Program-made: the position numbers and the translations under genes
Notes under the pieces: model-generated
Database searches by the model: none
What the model saw: the letters and a program-made list of their open reading frames with translations, nothing else
What the model was told of the DNA's origin: nothing
In this document: positions 42,480 to 51,614 of the stretch, piece by piece
Numbering within the stretch: position 1 is the stretch's first letter
Layout of the letters: every line of letters starts with the position of its first letter
Assembly: GCF_021117365.1 (NCBI RefSeq)
Contig: NZ_CP088262.1
Location: 2,726,001-2,790,000, forward strand
DNA length: 64,000 nucleotides
Direction: 5' to 3'
Source: Nocardioides sp. cx-173
GTDB taxonomy: Bacteria > Actinomycetota > Actinomycetes > Propionibacteriales > Nocardioidaceae

Positions 42480-43169
42480 TCAGAGGTGCTTGAGCGCCTC
42501 GCGCCGGCTCAGCCCGGAGAGCCGGTCGCCCAGGCGCGCGACCTCGGCGCGCACCCAGTCGGGGTCCGTGCGGGCGTAGTCCCGAAGGGCCCAGCCGATC
42601 GCCTTGCGAAGCCAGAACGACCGGTCCTCCAGGTTGTGCTCGATCGCGTCGCGCAGCAGCACGACGTCGGTCTCCCCCTTGGCTCCCAGCTGGGACAGGA
42701 CCGCCGTACGCCGCAGCCACAGGTGGTCGTCGGTCATCCAGGCCCGCATGACGGGAGCCACCTTCTGGCGGTGACTGCGCAGCGTGGGCGCCACCAGGTG
42801 CGCGGCGATCTCGTCGACGAGGTCCCACCACGCGCCGGTGACGACGAGGTGGCGCCACAGGTCCAGCGATCCGGGGTCCAGCCACTCGCGCGCCAGCCGG
42901 TGCCTGGCCACGGCCAGCGCCGCGTACCTCTCCTCGCGGTAGGCCGCCTCGTCCCACAGCGCGCGTACCGTCGCGGTCCACTCCTCCCGCGACGCCGGTC
43001 GGTAGAGCGCCAGCGGCGGCCGCAGGACCTTTCGCAGCTCGGGCGCGCCGATGCCCCGGTAGGGCATCACGCTCTTCATGTACGCCTGCTGCGCGCGCGC
43101 TCGCTCGGCGTCGCCGGCCGCGGCCAGCGCGGCCCGCACGCTCTCGACGAGGTCGCGGTCCCCGGGCAT
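42480..43169 (-). CDS. AlkD-like DNA alkylation repair protein
   Basis: The product is 229 residues, all-helical HEAT-like repeats of the AlkD family: AQQAYMKSVMPYRGIGAPELRKVLRP, WDLVDEIAAHLV, WLRRTAVLSQLG, FWLRKAIGWALRDYARTDPDWV. AlkD enzymes excise N3- and N7-alkylated bases by a non-base-flipping mechanism. The Trp and Asp of WWDLVDE correspond to positions important in the family. The start is ATG 43169; a GTG six codons upstream is possible. Same strand as the Asp-rich/kinase operon but separated from it by site B. Confidence 0.9.
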   Translation of the reverse strand: MPGDRDLVESVRAALAAAGDAERARAQQAYMKSVMPYRGIGAPELRKVLRPPLALYRPASREEWTATVRALWDEAAYREERYAALAVARHRLAREWLDPGSLDLWRHLVVTGAWWDLVDEIAAHLVAPTLRSHRQKVAPVMRAWMTDDHLWLRRTAVLSQLGAKGETDVVLLRDAIEHNLEDRSFWLRKAIGWALRDYARTDPDWVRAEVARLGDRLSGLSRREALKHL

Positions 43170-43343
43170 GACTCCATTCCACACCGTCACGCGCGGGACG
43201 GGCGCGAAGGACGCCAGGATGGGAAGGTGGCGAGGCGCAACCCGCTCCTCGGGCCCGTGACACATTCTCGGCGCTGGTCTCGTCGTAGGGGTGAGAGACA
43301 CCGACACCCAGAGGACGTGGTCCTCACCGGCGCAGGAGGACAT

Positions 43344-43853
43344 GTGCAGCGCACCGATCGGGACGACTTCGAGCAGTTCGCTCGGGCGCGCTCCCACGAG
43401 CTGCTCCGCGCCGGATGGCTGCTGACGGGCGATCGACACCGCGGTGAGGATCTGGCCCAGGAGACGCTGGCCCGCGTCTTCTCGAAGTGGTCGCGGGTGA
43501 AAGCCGCCGACAACCCGGCTGCCTACGCCCGCACGATCCTGACCCGGATCTACCTCGACTCCGTACGGCGCCGCAGCTCCACCGAGGTGCCGCTCGCCGA
43601 CCCGCCGCAGGCCCGGGCGGCCACGCCCGACAGTGACCTGCGACAGGTGCTGGTGGCGGCGTTGCGCGAGCTGACCCCGGTGGATCGCGCGGTGGTCGTG
43701 CACCGGTACCTGCTCGACGCCGATGTCGCCACCGTGGCCCGCGATCTCTCGCTCAGCGAGAACGCGGTGCGCACCAGGTCCTCACGCTCTCTCGCCCGGA
43801 TCCGGGAGCATCTCGGAGCCGACTTCATCGATCTGACCGAGAACAGCCGTTGA
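43344..43853 (+). CDS. SigE-family RNA polymerase sigma factor
   Basis: The product is 169 residues. The start is GTG 43344 with AGGAGG upstream. Region 2 reads FARARSHELLRAGWLLTGDRHRGEDLAQETLARVFSKW, and region 4 ELTPVDRAVVVHRYLLDADVATVARDLSLSENAVRTRSSRSLARIR. It is the third sigma gene of this type in the window and is followed, 11 bases on, by its membrane partner. It probably controls a small envelope or stress regulon including itself. Confidence 0.92.
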   Translation: MQRTDRDDFEQFARARSHELLRAGWLLTGDRHRGEDLAQETLARVFSKWSRVKAADNPAAYARTILTRIYLDSVRRRSSTEVPLADPPQARAATPDSDLRQVLVAALRELTPVDRAVVVHRYLLDADVATVARDLSLSENAVRTRSSRSLARIREHLGADFIDLTENSR

Positions 43854-43864
43854 AAGGCGACGAC

Positions 43865-44638
43865 ATGACCCATGACCAGCCCCAGCAGGACGACCAGCTG
43901 ATCCGCCTGATGGAGCGCGCCATGCTCCCCGTGACCGCGAGCGAGGAGCTCGTCGCCGGTGGCCTGACCCGCGGCCGGCGCCTCACCCGTCGCCGGCGCA
44001 CGGCTCAGGCGGCCGGGATCGGCGCCGCGGCGCTGGCGGCGGTCGCAGCCCTGGCGGCGCCGTCCTTCCTCGGTGACCGGGACGATCAGCCCCCGTCGGC
44101 GGCGAGCGGCCCCGACGACGGCGCCTCGGGCCCCGCGGACGGCCAGACGCAGGAGCCGACGTCGGCACCCTCGGCTGACCAGCTCCCGCCCCACCTGCAG
44201 CGGGCGCAGCAGCTGCTGCTCGAGGCTCTCCCGGACGACATCCCGAGCCCGGGCTACTACCTCGCCGGTGTCGAGTATGACCCCGACGGGCGCGGTCTCG
44301 GCGAGATTCGACAGTGGGTCACGATCGACGACTCCGGGATCGCCGGGCGACAGCCCGCCAGGTGTGACCGGGTCGCCGCCTCGCCGGCCCCCGACGACTG
44401 TGTCGCGACCGAGGCCGGCTGGGTCTTCACCGGCCCGTCGCTGCCCGACGTCTCCGGCAAGCACCCGGATCTGGCCGGGATGCAGGCGATCTACATCCTG
44501 CGCGACGGCAAGATCGTCCACCTCATCGCCTACAACGCGCTGGAGGCCGCACTGGGCGGCGAGCCAACCCGTACCGACCCGGTGCTCGACGCCGACGAGC
44601 TGGTCGAGCTGGTCACCAAGACCGACTGGTTCGACTGA
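43865..44638 (+). CDS. Membrane partner of SigE-like sigma factor
   Basis: The product is 257 residues. The start is ATG 43865, with AAAGG upstream. It has a cytosolic part (about 1-45, QLIRLMERAMLPVTASEELVAGGLTRGRRLTRRRR), one membrane helix (about 47-68), an acidic linker and an external domain with two Cys (ARCDRVAAS, PDDCVATEAG) that may form a disulfide. The layout equals the partners at 9911 and 11406. The role as anti-sigma or sensor is inferred from pairing only. Confidence 0.78.
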   Translation: MTHDQPQQDDQLIRLMERAMLPVTASEELVAGGLTRGRRLTRRRRTAQAAGIGAAALAAVAALAAPSFLGDRDDQPPSAASGPDDGASGPADGQTQEPTSAPSADQLPPHLQRAQQLLLEALPDDIPSPGYYLAGVEYDPDGRGLGEIRQWVTIDDSGIAGRQPARCDRVAASPAPDDCVATEAGWVFTGPSLPDVSGKHPDLAGMQAIYILRDGKIVHLIAYNALEAALGGEPTRTDPVLDADELVELVTKTDWFD

Positions 44639-44656
44639 GCCACGACCGCTAGGTCC

Positions 44657-44731
44657 TGGTGGGCGCAGAGGGGATCGAACCCCCGACCACCTCGTTGTAA
44701 GCGAGGGGCTCTACCGCTGAGCTATACGCCC
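44657..44731 (-). tRNA. tRNA-Val (anticodon TAC)
   Basis: Read on the minus strand: acceptor GGGCGTA pairs with TGCGCCC. D arm TAGCTCAGCGGTAGAGC, anticodon arm CCTCGCTTACAACGAGG with anticodon TAC, and T arm GGGGGTTCGATCCCC follow. The CCA is encoded (44659-44657). It has a full cloverleaf and should be functional. Confidence 0.96.
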
Positions 44732-44748
44732 GTGCTCGAAGCGGGAGC

Positions 44749-44754
44749 AGACTA
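44749..44754 (-). promoter_or_regulatory. -10 hexamer of tRNA-Val
   Basis: TAGTCT on the minus strand, 17 bases before the mature tRNA 5' end. With the 6-base spacing seen at rnpB it would give a precursor leader of about 11 bases. Confidence 0.45.
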
Positions 44755-44793
44755 CGTGACTCCCCAGCGGCATGCGAAGAGGGCCCGAAATGA

Positions 44794-44831
44794 GTTGAAC
44801 CGCTGGCGTCTCGGGTCACCAGCGGTTCAAC
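44794..44831. terminator. Hairpin terminator of the ahpE operon
   Basis: GTTGAACCGCTGG (44794-44806) pairs with CCAGCGGTTCAAC (44819-44831): 13 perfect pairs, 12-base loop. It lies 66 bases past the stop of ahpE on the minus strand and upstream of the tRNA gene. Confidence 0.7.
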
Positions 44832-44896
44832 AAGGAAGACACTAGGGGCAGCCGGCTGGGGCCGTCAGCCGAACGCCGGAAATCGCGGCCAGCGGT

Positions 44897-45361
44897 CTAG
44901 ACGGCTGCGGCCAGCTGCCTGAGGTGCTCGTCGAGGTCGCGCCCCTCGGGCATCGCGTTGTGGGTGGCCCAGCGCACTGTGCCGTCCTTGCCGACGACGT
45001 ACGACGAGCGGAGCGGAGCGCCGGTCGCCTCGTCGAAGACGCCGTAGGCGCGGGCCACCTCCCCGTGCGGCCAGAAGTCGCTGAGCAGGGGGAAGTTCAG
45101 CCCGTCCTGGTCGGCGAACGCCCGCAGCGAGAACATCGGGTCGCACGAGATGGCCAGCACCTCGGTGTCGAAGGTGAGGAACTCCGCCAGCCGGTCGCGG
45201 ATCCCGACCATCTCGCCGGTGCACACCCCGGAGAACGCGTAGGGGTAGAAGAGGATCGCCACCGCCTTGCTCCCCCGGTACGACGACAGCGTCACGTCCT
45301 GCCCGAACTGGTCGCGCAGCGTGAAGTCCGGTGCCGGTCCCCCGCACTGGATGCCGCTCAT
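44897..45361 (-). CDS. ahpE: AhpE-type peroxiredoxin
   Basis: The product is 154 residues, equal to M. tuberculosis AhpE (Rv2238c) in size. The peroxidatic Cys47 lies in FYPYAFSGVCTGEM. It reduces peroxides and peroxynitrite; in mycobacteria it is recycled by mycoredoxin or mycothiol. The ATG overlaps the upstream acyl-CoA synthetase stop (ATGA). Its place near DUF3052 and aceE is conserved with Mycobacterium. Confidence 0.94.
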   Translation of the reverse strand: MSGIQCGGPAPDFTLRDQFGQDVTLSSYRGSKAVAILFYPYAFSGVCTGEMVGIRDRLAEFLTFDTEVLAISCDPMFSLRAFADQDGLNFPLLSDFWPHGEVARAYGVFDEATGAPLRSSYVVGKDGTVRWATHNAMPEGRDLDEHLRQLAAAV

Positions 45362-46977
45362 GAGTCCCTCTCGTCCTTCGCCAGCTCACGTTTGAGCACC
45401 TTGCCGGTGGAGTTGCGTGGCAGCTCGTCGAGCACGACGATCTCGCGGGGCACCTTGTAGCGCGCGAGGTTCTGCTTCACCCAGTCCTTGAGGTCGTCCT
45501 CGCCGACGTCGGCGTCCACCACCACGAACGCCTTGAGCCGCTTGCCGTAGTCGTCGTCGTCCACGCCGACCGCCGCCGCGTCGGTCACGTGCTCGTGGCG
45601 CATGAGGCAGTCCTCGACCTCCTTGGGGAACACGTTCTCCCCGCCGGAGACGATCATCTCGTCGTCACGACCCTCGACGTACAGGCGCCCGTCCTCGCCG
45701 ATGCGGCCGACGTCGCCCGAGGACATCAGCCCGTCGACCATGTCCTTGTGGCCCCCGCCGGTGTAGCCCTCGAAGAGCAGGTTGTTGCCCACGAAGATCC
45801 GTCCCGACTCCCCCGCCGGCAGCTCGTGGCCCTCGGAGTCGAGGATCCGCACCACCGTCGCGTACGGCGGTCGGCCCGCGGAGGACGGCGCCTCACGCAG
45901 GTCCTGCGGGGTCGCGATCGAGGCGTAGGCGACCTCGGTCGAGCCGTAGATGTTGTAGAGGTTGTCGCCGAAGTGGTCCATCCAGCTCAGGGCCAGGTCG
46001 CCGGGCAGCGCCGAGCCGGAGGCCGCGACCACCTTCACCCGCGACAGGTCGTAGGAGGCCAGGGTGTCCTCGGGCAGCGCCAGGATCCGCTGCAGCATCA
46101 CCGGGATCACCACGATCGAGTCGCAGCGCTCCGACTCGGCCGCCTCGAGCGCGCCCTCCGGGTCGAACTTGCGCCGCAGCACCACCGTCGAGCCCAGCAG
46201 CATGGCCAGGGCCAGGTGCGCGAAGCCCCAGGTGTGGAACAGCGGCGCGGCGATGTGGGTGCGCCAGCCCGCGCGCAGCGGCATCCGGGAGAGCAGCGAG
46301 ACCGCCGCGTCGATGCCGGCCTCGTTGCGCGGGGCACCCTTCGGCGTACCGGTGGTGCCGGAGGTCAGGATCACGATCCGGCAGTGTCGCTGCGGCGCGT
46401 CGAGGTCGTCGGTCGACTCCGACCCGATCAGCGCCTCGACGGTGGGCACGTCGGGCTCGTCGTCGCTGTCGGCCCAGGCGACCACCCGTCGCTCGGTGGC
46501 TGCCGCGGCGAGCATCTCGGTGAACTCCTCGTCGTGCACCACCACGGTGGGCTGCTCGCGCTCGAGCACGTCGACGAGCTGAGGGCCGGCGAACGAGGTG
46601 TTGAGGTAGAGCAGGTCGGCGCCCAGCTTGGCGACGGCGATGCTCACGTCGACGAAGTACCGGTGGTTGCGGCACATCACCGCGACCGAGTCGCCCTCGC
46701 CCACGCCCTGCGCCTGCAGCGCACGGGCGAGCGCGTTGGAGCGCGTGTGCAGCTCGCCGAAGGTGAGCTCGCCCAGCTCATCGACCAGCCCGACCCGGTC
46801 GGGCATCCGCAGGGCGAGCGTCGCGAAGCCCCCAGCCGGCCCGGTGCCCCAGGTCATGACCGTCCTCAGCAGCGCGGCGAGGACGCGCGGCGAGTACGGC
46901 CGGATGATCCCGGAGCCGGCCAGCACCCTGGCACTGACCCCGAGTGAGGACGCCCGGAGGGTTAGCTTCTGGAGCAC
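45358..46977 (-). CDS. Acyl-CoA synthetase (AMP-forming)
   Basis: The product is 539 residues from GTG 46977, reading LQKLTLRASSLGVSARVLAG. ANL motifs: ILTSGTTGTPKGAPR, NIYGSTEV, LMSSGDVGRIGEDGRLYVEGRDDEMIVSGGENVFPKEVED, and the catalytic Lys in NSTGKVLKREL. It probably activates a fatty or aromatic acid. TACCCT lies exactly 6 bases before the GTG and no ribosome site is seen, so leaderless. It is coupled to ahpE downstream. Confidence 0.93.
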   Translation of the reverse strand: MLQKLTLRASSLGVSARVLAGSGIIRPYSPRVLAALLRTVMTWGTGPAGGFATLALRMPDRVGLVDELGELTFGELHTRSNALARALQAQGVGEGDSVAVMCRNHRYFVDVSIAVAKLGADLLYLNTSFAGPQLVDVLEREQPTVVVHDEEFTEMLAAAATERRVVAWADSDDEPDVPTVEALIGSESTDDLDAPQRHCRIVILTSGTTGTPKGAPRNEAGIDAAVSLLSRMPLRAGWRTHIAAPLFHTWGFAHLALAMLLGSTVVLRRKFDPEGALEAAESERCDSIVVIPVMLQRILALPEDTLASYDLSRVKVVAASGSALPGDLALSWMDHFGDNLYNIYGSTEVAYASIATPQDLREAPSSAGRPPYATVVRILDSEGHELPAGESGRIFVGNNLLFEGYTGGGHKDMVDGLMSSGDVGRIGEDGRLYVEGRDDEMIVSGGENVFPKEVEDCLMRHEHVTDAAAVGVDDDDYGKRLKAFVVVDADVGEDDLKDWVKQNLARYKVPREIVVLDELPRNSTGKVLKRELAKDERDS

Positions 46978-46983
46978 GCTCGC

Positions 46984-46989
46984 AGGGTA
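46984..46989 (-). promoter_or_regulatory. -10 hexamer of the synthetase-ahpE operon
   Basis: TACCCT on the minus strand, 6 bases before GTG 46977. Leaderless pattern. Confidence 0.5.
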
Positions 46990-47024
46990 CGACGGCTCGG
47001 CCGCCCGTGGGGCGCGGGGCCCGC

Positions 47025-47465
47025 TCAGGCGGGCGTCTTCGGCGCGACGAGGCGCGTCGCGGCCCAGTCCTTGCTGACCGCGGCCGTGGTCGTCTGCGAG
47101 AGCCCCGCGATGGGGGCGGCCTCGGCGACCGTGGCCGCGTCGACCGCGTTGGGCCGACCGATCTTGGGGGTGAGCAGCCAGATGGCGCCGCCACCGACGA
47201 GGTCGGTCAGCGAGTCGACCAGCCCATCGACGAGGTCGCCGTCCTCGCTGCGCCACCAGAGGATGACCGCGTCGACGACGTTGCCGTAGTCGGCGTCGAC
47301 CATGTCGGCGTCGATGGCGTCCTCGATCGCGACGCGCAGATCGTCGTCGGTGTCGTTGTCCCAGCCGAGCTCCTGGATGACCATGCCCGGCTTGAACCCC
47401 AGCCTCTCGGCGGGGCCCGTGGCAGATCCTGTTTGGGTGGACCCGCCACCCGCGGTCGAGCTCAC
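47025..47465 (-). CDS. DUF3052 family protein
   Basis: The product is 146 residues. After a Gly/Ser/Thr-rich N-terminus the family core is ERLGFKPGMVIQELGWDNDTDDDLRVAIEDAI, VDAVILWWRSEDGDLVDGLVD, AIWLLTPKIGRPNAVDAATVAEAAPIAGL. It is the counterpart of M. tuberculosis Rv2239c, which also sits beside ahpE and aceE. The function is unknown. It diverges from aceE across 178 bases. Confidence 0.92.
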   Translation of the reverse strand: MSSTAGGGSTQTGSATGPAERLGFKPGMVIQELGWDNDTDDDLRVAIEDAIDADMVDADYGNVVDAVILWWRSEDGDLVDGLVDSLTDLVGGGAIWLLTPKIGRPNAVDAATVAEAAPIAGLSQTTTAAVSKDWAATRLVAPKTPA

Positions 47466-47631
47466 TGGTTCCTCCAGTCATCGAACGGTTGGGCCCGCCA
47501 CGCGGCGGACCAGTGGGAGTAGTCCACCGGAGTTGGCGCAGGGGCGCAACCTCTGGCGTGCCCGCCGACCGTCTCATGGGACGCCGCGTGGCACTACCGG
47601 TGGGTAAATTTCGCCCTGTGATGCGGCGTGC

Positions 47632-47637
47632 CAGGAT
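47632..47637 (+). promoter_or_regulatory. -10 hexamer of aceE
   Basis: CAGGAT, 6 bases before GTG 47644. Fits the leaderless pattern, although a weak GGA lies in the gap. Confidence 0.45.
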
Positions 47638-47643
47638 GGACGC

Positions 47644-50421
47644 GTGACCGAAGAAACACCCTCCCCTTCAGGCACCCGCCCCGGCAGCACCCCCTCCGTG
47701 ATCCACGAGGGGCTGCCGACCCAGCTGCCCGACATCGACCCCGACGAGACCTCCGACTGGCTGGCGTCCTTCGACGACCTCGTCTCGGAGCGCGGCCGCG
47801 CGCGTGCCCGCTACGTCATGCTGCGCCTGCTCGAGCGAGCCCGCGAGAGCAACGTCGGCGTGCCGGCGCTGCGCAGCACCGACTACATCAACACCATCCC
47901 TCCCGAGCGCGAGCCGTGGTTCCCCGGCGACCTCGAGGTGGAGCGCCGGATCCGCGCGTTCCTGCGCTGGAACGCCGCGATCATGGTGTCGAGCGCCAAC
48001 CGCAAGGGTCTGGAGGTCGGCGGCCACATCGCGACGTACCAGTCCTCGGCGAGCCTCTACGAGGTCGGCTTCAACCACTTCTTCCGCGGCAAGGACCACG
48101 AGGGCGGCGGCGACCAGGTCTACATCCAGGGTCACGGCTCCCCGGGCGTCTACGCCCGCGCGTTCCTCGAGGGCCGCCTGAGCGAGGAGCAGCTCTACCG
48201 CTTCCGCCAGGAGGTCCAGCACGGCCAGGGCAAGGGCCTGCCGTCCTACCCGCACCCGCGCCTGATGCCGGACTTCTGGGAGTTCCCCACGGTCTCCATG
48301 GGCCTGACCGGCATCAACTCGATCTACCAGGCACGGTTCAACCGCTACCTCGCCAACCGCGGCATCAAGGACACCAGCCAGCAGCACGTGTGGGCGTTCC
48401 TCGGCGACGGCGAGATGGCCGAGCCCGAGTCGCTCGGCGCGATCCGCGTCGCCGCGCGCGAGGAGCTCGACAACCTCACCTGGGTCATCAACTGCAACCT
48501 GCAGCAGCTCGACGGTCCGGTGACCGGCAACGGCAAGATCATCCAGGAGCTCGAGGCCAACTTCCGCGGCGCCGGCTGGAACGTCATCAAGGTCGTCTGG
48601 GGCCAGGAGTGGGACCCCCTGCTCGCTCGCGACGTCGACGGCGTGCTCGTCAACAAGATGAACACCACCCCCGACGGCGACTTCCAGACCTACGCCGTCG
48701 AGGACGGCGCCTACGTCCGGGAGCACTTCTTCGGCGGCGATCCGCGGCTGCGCAAGCTGGTCGAGCACATGAGTGACCAGCAGATCCACAAGCTCCCGCG
48801 CGGCGGTCACGACTACCGCAAGGTCTACGCCGCCTTCGACGCGGCCACCAAGCACGTCGGGCAGCCGACGGTGATCCTGGCCCAGACCATCAAGGGCTGG
48901 ACGATCGACGCCCTCGAGGGCAAGAACGCCACCCACCAGATGAAGAAGCTGACGCCGGACGACCTCAAGAAGTTCCGCGACCGCCTCTACCTCCCGATCT
49001 CCGACCGCGACCTCGAGCGTGCCTACGAGGAGACCGGCGCCGCGCCGTTCTTCCACCCGGGCAAGGACGCCCCCGAGATCGAGTACATGATGGAGCGCCG
49101 CCGGGCCCTCGGCGGCTCCCTGCCCCGGCGGGTCAAGCGCGCCAAGGACCTCAAGCTGCCCGGCGACAAGACCTACGCCGAGCTCAAGCAGGGCGGGGGC
49201 AAGCACCCGGTCGCCACCACGATGGCCACGGTCCGGCTCCTCAAGGACTGGATGAAGGACCCGGAGATCGGCAAGCGCATCGTGCCGATCGCCCCGGACG
49301 AGTACCGCACGTTCGGAATGGACGCGATGTTCCCGTCCGCGAAGGTCTACAACCCGGGCGGTCAGCAGTACGACTCGGTCGACCGGAACATGTTGCTTTC
49401 CTACAAGGAGTCGCAGCAGGGCCAGATGCTCCACGAGGGCATCTCGGAGGCCGGCGCCATGGCCTCCGCGACCGCTGCCGGGTCGGCGTACGCCACCCAC
49501 GGCGAGCACATGATCCCGTTCTACATCTTCTACTCGATGTTCGGCTTCCAGCGCACCGGCGACTCGATCTGGGCCATGGCCGACCAGCTCGCGCGGGGCT
49601 TCCTGATCGGCGCCACCGCGGGCCGCACCACGCTCACCGGCGAGGGCCTGCAGCATGCCGACGGCCACTCGCCGCTCCTCGCGGCGACCAACCCCGCAGT
49701 CGTGCACTACGACCCGGGCTTCGCCTACGAGGTCGCCCACATCATGAGGTCCGGGCTCGAGCGGATGTACGGCGAGCAGGCCGAGGACGTGATCTTCTAC
49801 CTCACCGTCTACAACGAGCCGGTCCCGCAGCCCGCCGAGCCGGACGACGTCGACGTCGACGGCATCCTGCGCGGCATCCACCGGATCTCCGTCGGCAAGG
49901 GCGACGGGCCGCGCGTCCAGCTGCTCGGCTCCGGCGTCGGCCTGCCGTGGATCGCCCGGGCCGCCGAGCTGCTCCAGGAGGAGTGGGGCGTCCAGGCCGA
50001 CACCTGGTCGGTGACCTCGTGGAACGAGCTGGCCCGCGACGCCGTCAAGGCCGAGGAGTGGAACCTCCTGCACCCCGGCGACGAGGCCCGCACGGCCTAC
50101 GTCAGCGACCGGCTGGGCGACGCGGTCGGCCCGGTCGTGGCGGTCTCGGACTTCATGCGGGCAGTGCCGCTGCAGATCGCCCGCTGGGTCCCCGGCGACT
50201 ACCGCGTCCTGGGCGCCGACGGCTTCGGTTTCGCCGACACCCGCCCCGCCGCCCGGCGCTTCTTCCACATCGACGCCGAGTCCGTCGTCGTCCAGGCCCT
50301 CCAGGCCCTGGCCGACGCCGGTGAGATCGACCGCGACGTCGTGGTCAAGGCCTCCGAGAAGTACCGCATCGACGACCCGACCGCCGTCGCGGGCGTCAAG
50401 CAGGAGGGCGGCGACGCATAG
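47644..50421 (+). CDS. aceE: Pyruvate dehydrogenase E1, homodimeric type
   Basis: The product is 925 residues, full length. It decarboxylates pyruvate with thiamine diphosphate and passes the acetyl group to E2, feeding the fatty-acid operon that follows. Motifs include [21 protein letters not shown], the ThDP/Mg site [39 protein letters not shown] and [24 protein letters not shown]. Rv2241 occupies the same place in Mycobacterium. E2 and E3 are not in the window. The start GTG 47644 has CAGGAT 6 bases before it. A long perfect hairpin follows the stop. Confidence 0.97.
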   Translation: MTEETPSPSGTRPGSTPSVIHEGLPTQLPDIDPDETSDWLASFDDLVSERGRARARYVMLRLLERARESNVGVPALRSTDYINTIPPEREPWFPGDLEVERRIRAFLRWNAAIMVSSANRKGLEVGGHIATYQSSASLYEVGFNHFFRGKDHEGGGDQVYIQGHGSPGVYARAFLEGRLSEEQLYRFRQEVQHGQGKGLPSYPHPRLMPDFWEFPTVSMGLTGINSIYQARFNRYLANRGIKDTSQQHVWAFLGDGEMAEPESLGAIRVAAREELDNLTWVINCNLQQLDGPVTGNGKIIQELEANFRGAGWNVIKVVWGQEWDPLLARDVDGVLVNKMNTTPDGDFQTYAVEDGAYVREHFFGGDPRLRKLVEHMSDQQIHKLPRGGHDYRKVYAAFDAATKHVGQPTVILAQTIKGWTIDALEGKNATHQMKKLTPDDLKKFRDRLYLPISDRDLERAYEETGAAPFFHPGKDAPEIEYMMERRRALGGSLPRRVKRAKDLKLPGDKTYAELKQGGGKHPVATTMATVRLLKDWMKDPEIGKRIVPIAPDEYRTFGMDAMFPSAKVYNPGGQQYDSVDRNMLLSYKESQQGQMLHEGISEAGAMASATAAGSAYATHGEHMIPFYIFYSMFGFQRTGDSIWAMADQLARGFLIGATAGRTTLTGEGLQHADGHSPLLAATNPAVVHYDPGFAYEVAHIMRSGLERMYGEQAEDVIFYLTVYNEPVPQPAEPDDVDVDGILRGIHRISVGKGDGPRVQLLGSGVGLPWIARAAELLQEEWGVQADTWSVTSWNELARDAVKAEEWNLLHPGDEARTAYVSDRLGDAVGPVVAVSDFMRAVPLQIARWVPGDYRVLGADGFGFADTRPAARRFFHIDAESVVVQALQALADAGEIDRDVVVKASEKYRIDDPTAVAGVKQEGGDA

Positions 50422-50438
50422 TCGCTCACCGTCCCACT

Positions 50439-50471
50439 GCTGACCCGTCAGAAACTTTCTGACGGGTCAGC
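50439..50471. repeat. 33-bp perfect palindrome, copy 1
   Basis: Arms GCTGACCCGTCAGAAA and its exact complement around one C: 16 perfect pairs. It lies between the convergent aceE and alpha/beta-hydrolase genes, where it would work as a two-way terminator. An identical copy is at 59683-59715 in a divergent gap. Confidence 0.8.
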
Positions 50472-50491
50472 GGCATTTGGCGGCGCTCCGG

Positions 50492-51454
50492 TCAGGCGCT
50501 GGTGACATCCGTGACCGACGCGAGCGGGGCGACGGGGCTGACCGGGCCTACCTGCCCGTCGCGCAGCAGCCGGCGCCACTTCGAGCGGCTGTAGGTCGCC
50601 GGCTGGGTGGTGCGGACGAAATCGTGCACGGTCTTGGCGAAGCGCTGCGGGTGGTCCTTGTGCGGGAAGTGCCCCGCATTGGGGATGACCTCGAGGCGCG
50701 CCTTGGGCGCGAGCGCGGCGGCGTTGTTGGCGTGGCGTACGGGGATGACCCGGTCGTCGCGGCCCCAGACGACCGCCATCGGCATCGCGTCGGTGAGGTA
50801 GGCGCGATCGGCCATGGTCACGATCTGGCCCTCCCAGTCCACCACCGCGCGTACGACGTGGCGGATCGCGGCGCGCGCGTGCGGGTCCTTGAACGAGTCG
50901 TAGATCTCCGCGACCTCGCGCAGGTCGCGGGTGAGCTTCCAGCCCGTCCCGTAGAGCGCGCGCATCCCGGCCAGGCCGACGTGGCGCACGCCCGGCAGCG
51001 TGAGCACCCCCATGAGCTGGTGGTAGCCCGGCGTCGTGATGGCGCGGATGAGGGGCGAGACCTCCGGACCGAGGCCGCCGGAGGCGACGAGCATCAGCCG
51101 CTCGGTGCGCTCGGGGAACTGGTAGGCGAACTGCATCGCCACTCCGCCGCCGAAGCTGTGCCCCACCACGGTGACCCGGTCGATGCCCAGCACCGTCAGC
51201 AGGTCGCGCATGCCGTTGGCGTAGCCGCCGAGGCTGTAGTCGGCGCGCGGCTTGTCGGACAGGCCGTGGCCCAGCAGGTCGGGCGCGATGACCGTGTAGC
51301 GCTTGGCCAGCATGTCGATGACCGGCTCCCACGTCGTGTGGTCGCAGCCGAGACCGTGCAGCAGCAGGAGCGTCGGGCCCTGGCCCACCTTCACGAACGC
51401 GCGCCGGTGCCCGTGGATCGTGAGGTACTCGACCTCGTGCATGGTTCCCCCCAC
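50492..51454 (-). CDS. Alpha/beta-fold hydrolase
   Basis: The product is 320 residues. The oxyanion motif is LLLLHGLGCD, nucleophile Ser in VVGHSFGGG, acid Asp in VVWGRDDRVIP and catalytic His in NAGHFPHKDHPQRF: a full triad. It resembles esterases and C-C hydrolases; the substrate is unknown. GTG 51454 is preceded by AGGAGG, and ATG 51442 is the alternative. It is convergent with aceE and divergent from the FasR-like regulator. Confidence 0.92.
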   Translation of the reverse strand: MGGTMHEVEYLTIHGHRRAFVKVGQGPTLLLLHGLGCDHTTWEPVIDMLAKRYTVIAPDLLGHGLSDKPRADYSLGGYANGMRDLLTVLGIDRVTVVGHSFGGGVAMQFAYQFPERTERLMLVASGGLGPEVSPLIRAITTPGYHQLMGVLTLPGVRHVGLAGMRALYGTGWKLTRDLREVAEIYDSFKDPHARAAIRHVVRAVVDWEGQIVTMADRAYLTDAMPMAVVWGRDDRVIPVRHANNAAALAPKARLEVIPNAGHFPHKDHPQRFAKTVHDFVRTTQPATYSRSKWRRLLRDGQVGPVSPVAPLASVTDVTSA

Positions 51455-51602
51455 CGGGCCCTCCTGGAGGACGGCCTCTCAGAATTCAATCAGAGGACCT
51501 CCCCTGTCGGTATGACGATTACCCCAATCCGAAACGATTCATCCCTGATCCGCTGGCGTCTGGGCATTTCGATCCTGCCTGCCGCCCACCGGGGCCTAGC
51601 CC

Positions 51603-51608
51603 TAGGCT
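51603..51608 (+). promoter_or_regulatory. -10 hexamer of the FasR-like gene
   Basis: TAGGCT, 6 bases before GTG 51615; identical to the rnpB hexamer and spacing. Confidence 0.6.
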
Positions 51609-51614
51609 GAGCGG

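Noticed and set aside
44640..44735. A second RNA gene next to tRNA-Val
   Set aside because: Only one cloverleaf can be drawn; the flanking bases do not fold into another tRNA.
45358..47577. A 739-residue fusion of an N-terminal domain with the acyl-CoA synthetase
   Set aside because: The extra N-terminal part is a shadow of the DUF3052 gene; GTG 46977 has a matching promoter hexamer and gives a normal enzyme.
47668..50268. A long open frame antisense to aceE
   Set aside because: Composition typical of GC-rich shadow frames; aceE on the other strand is full length and conserved throughout.
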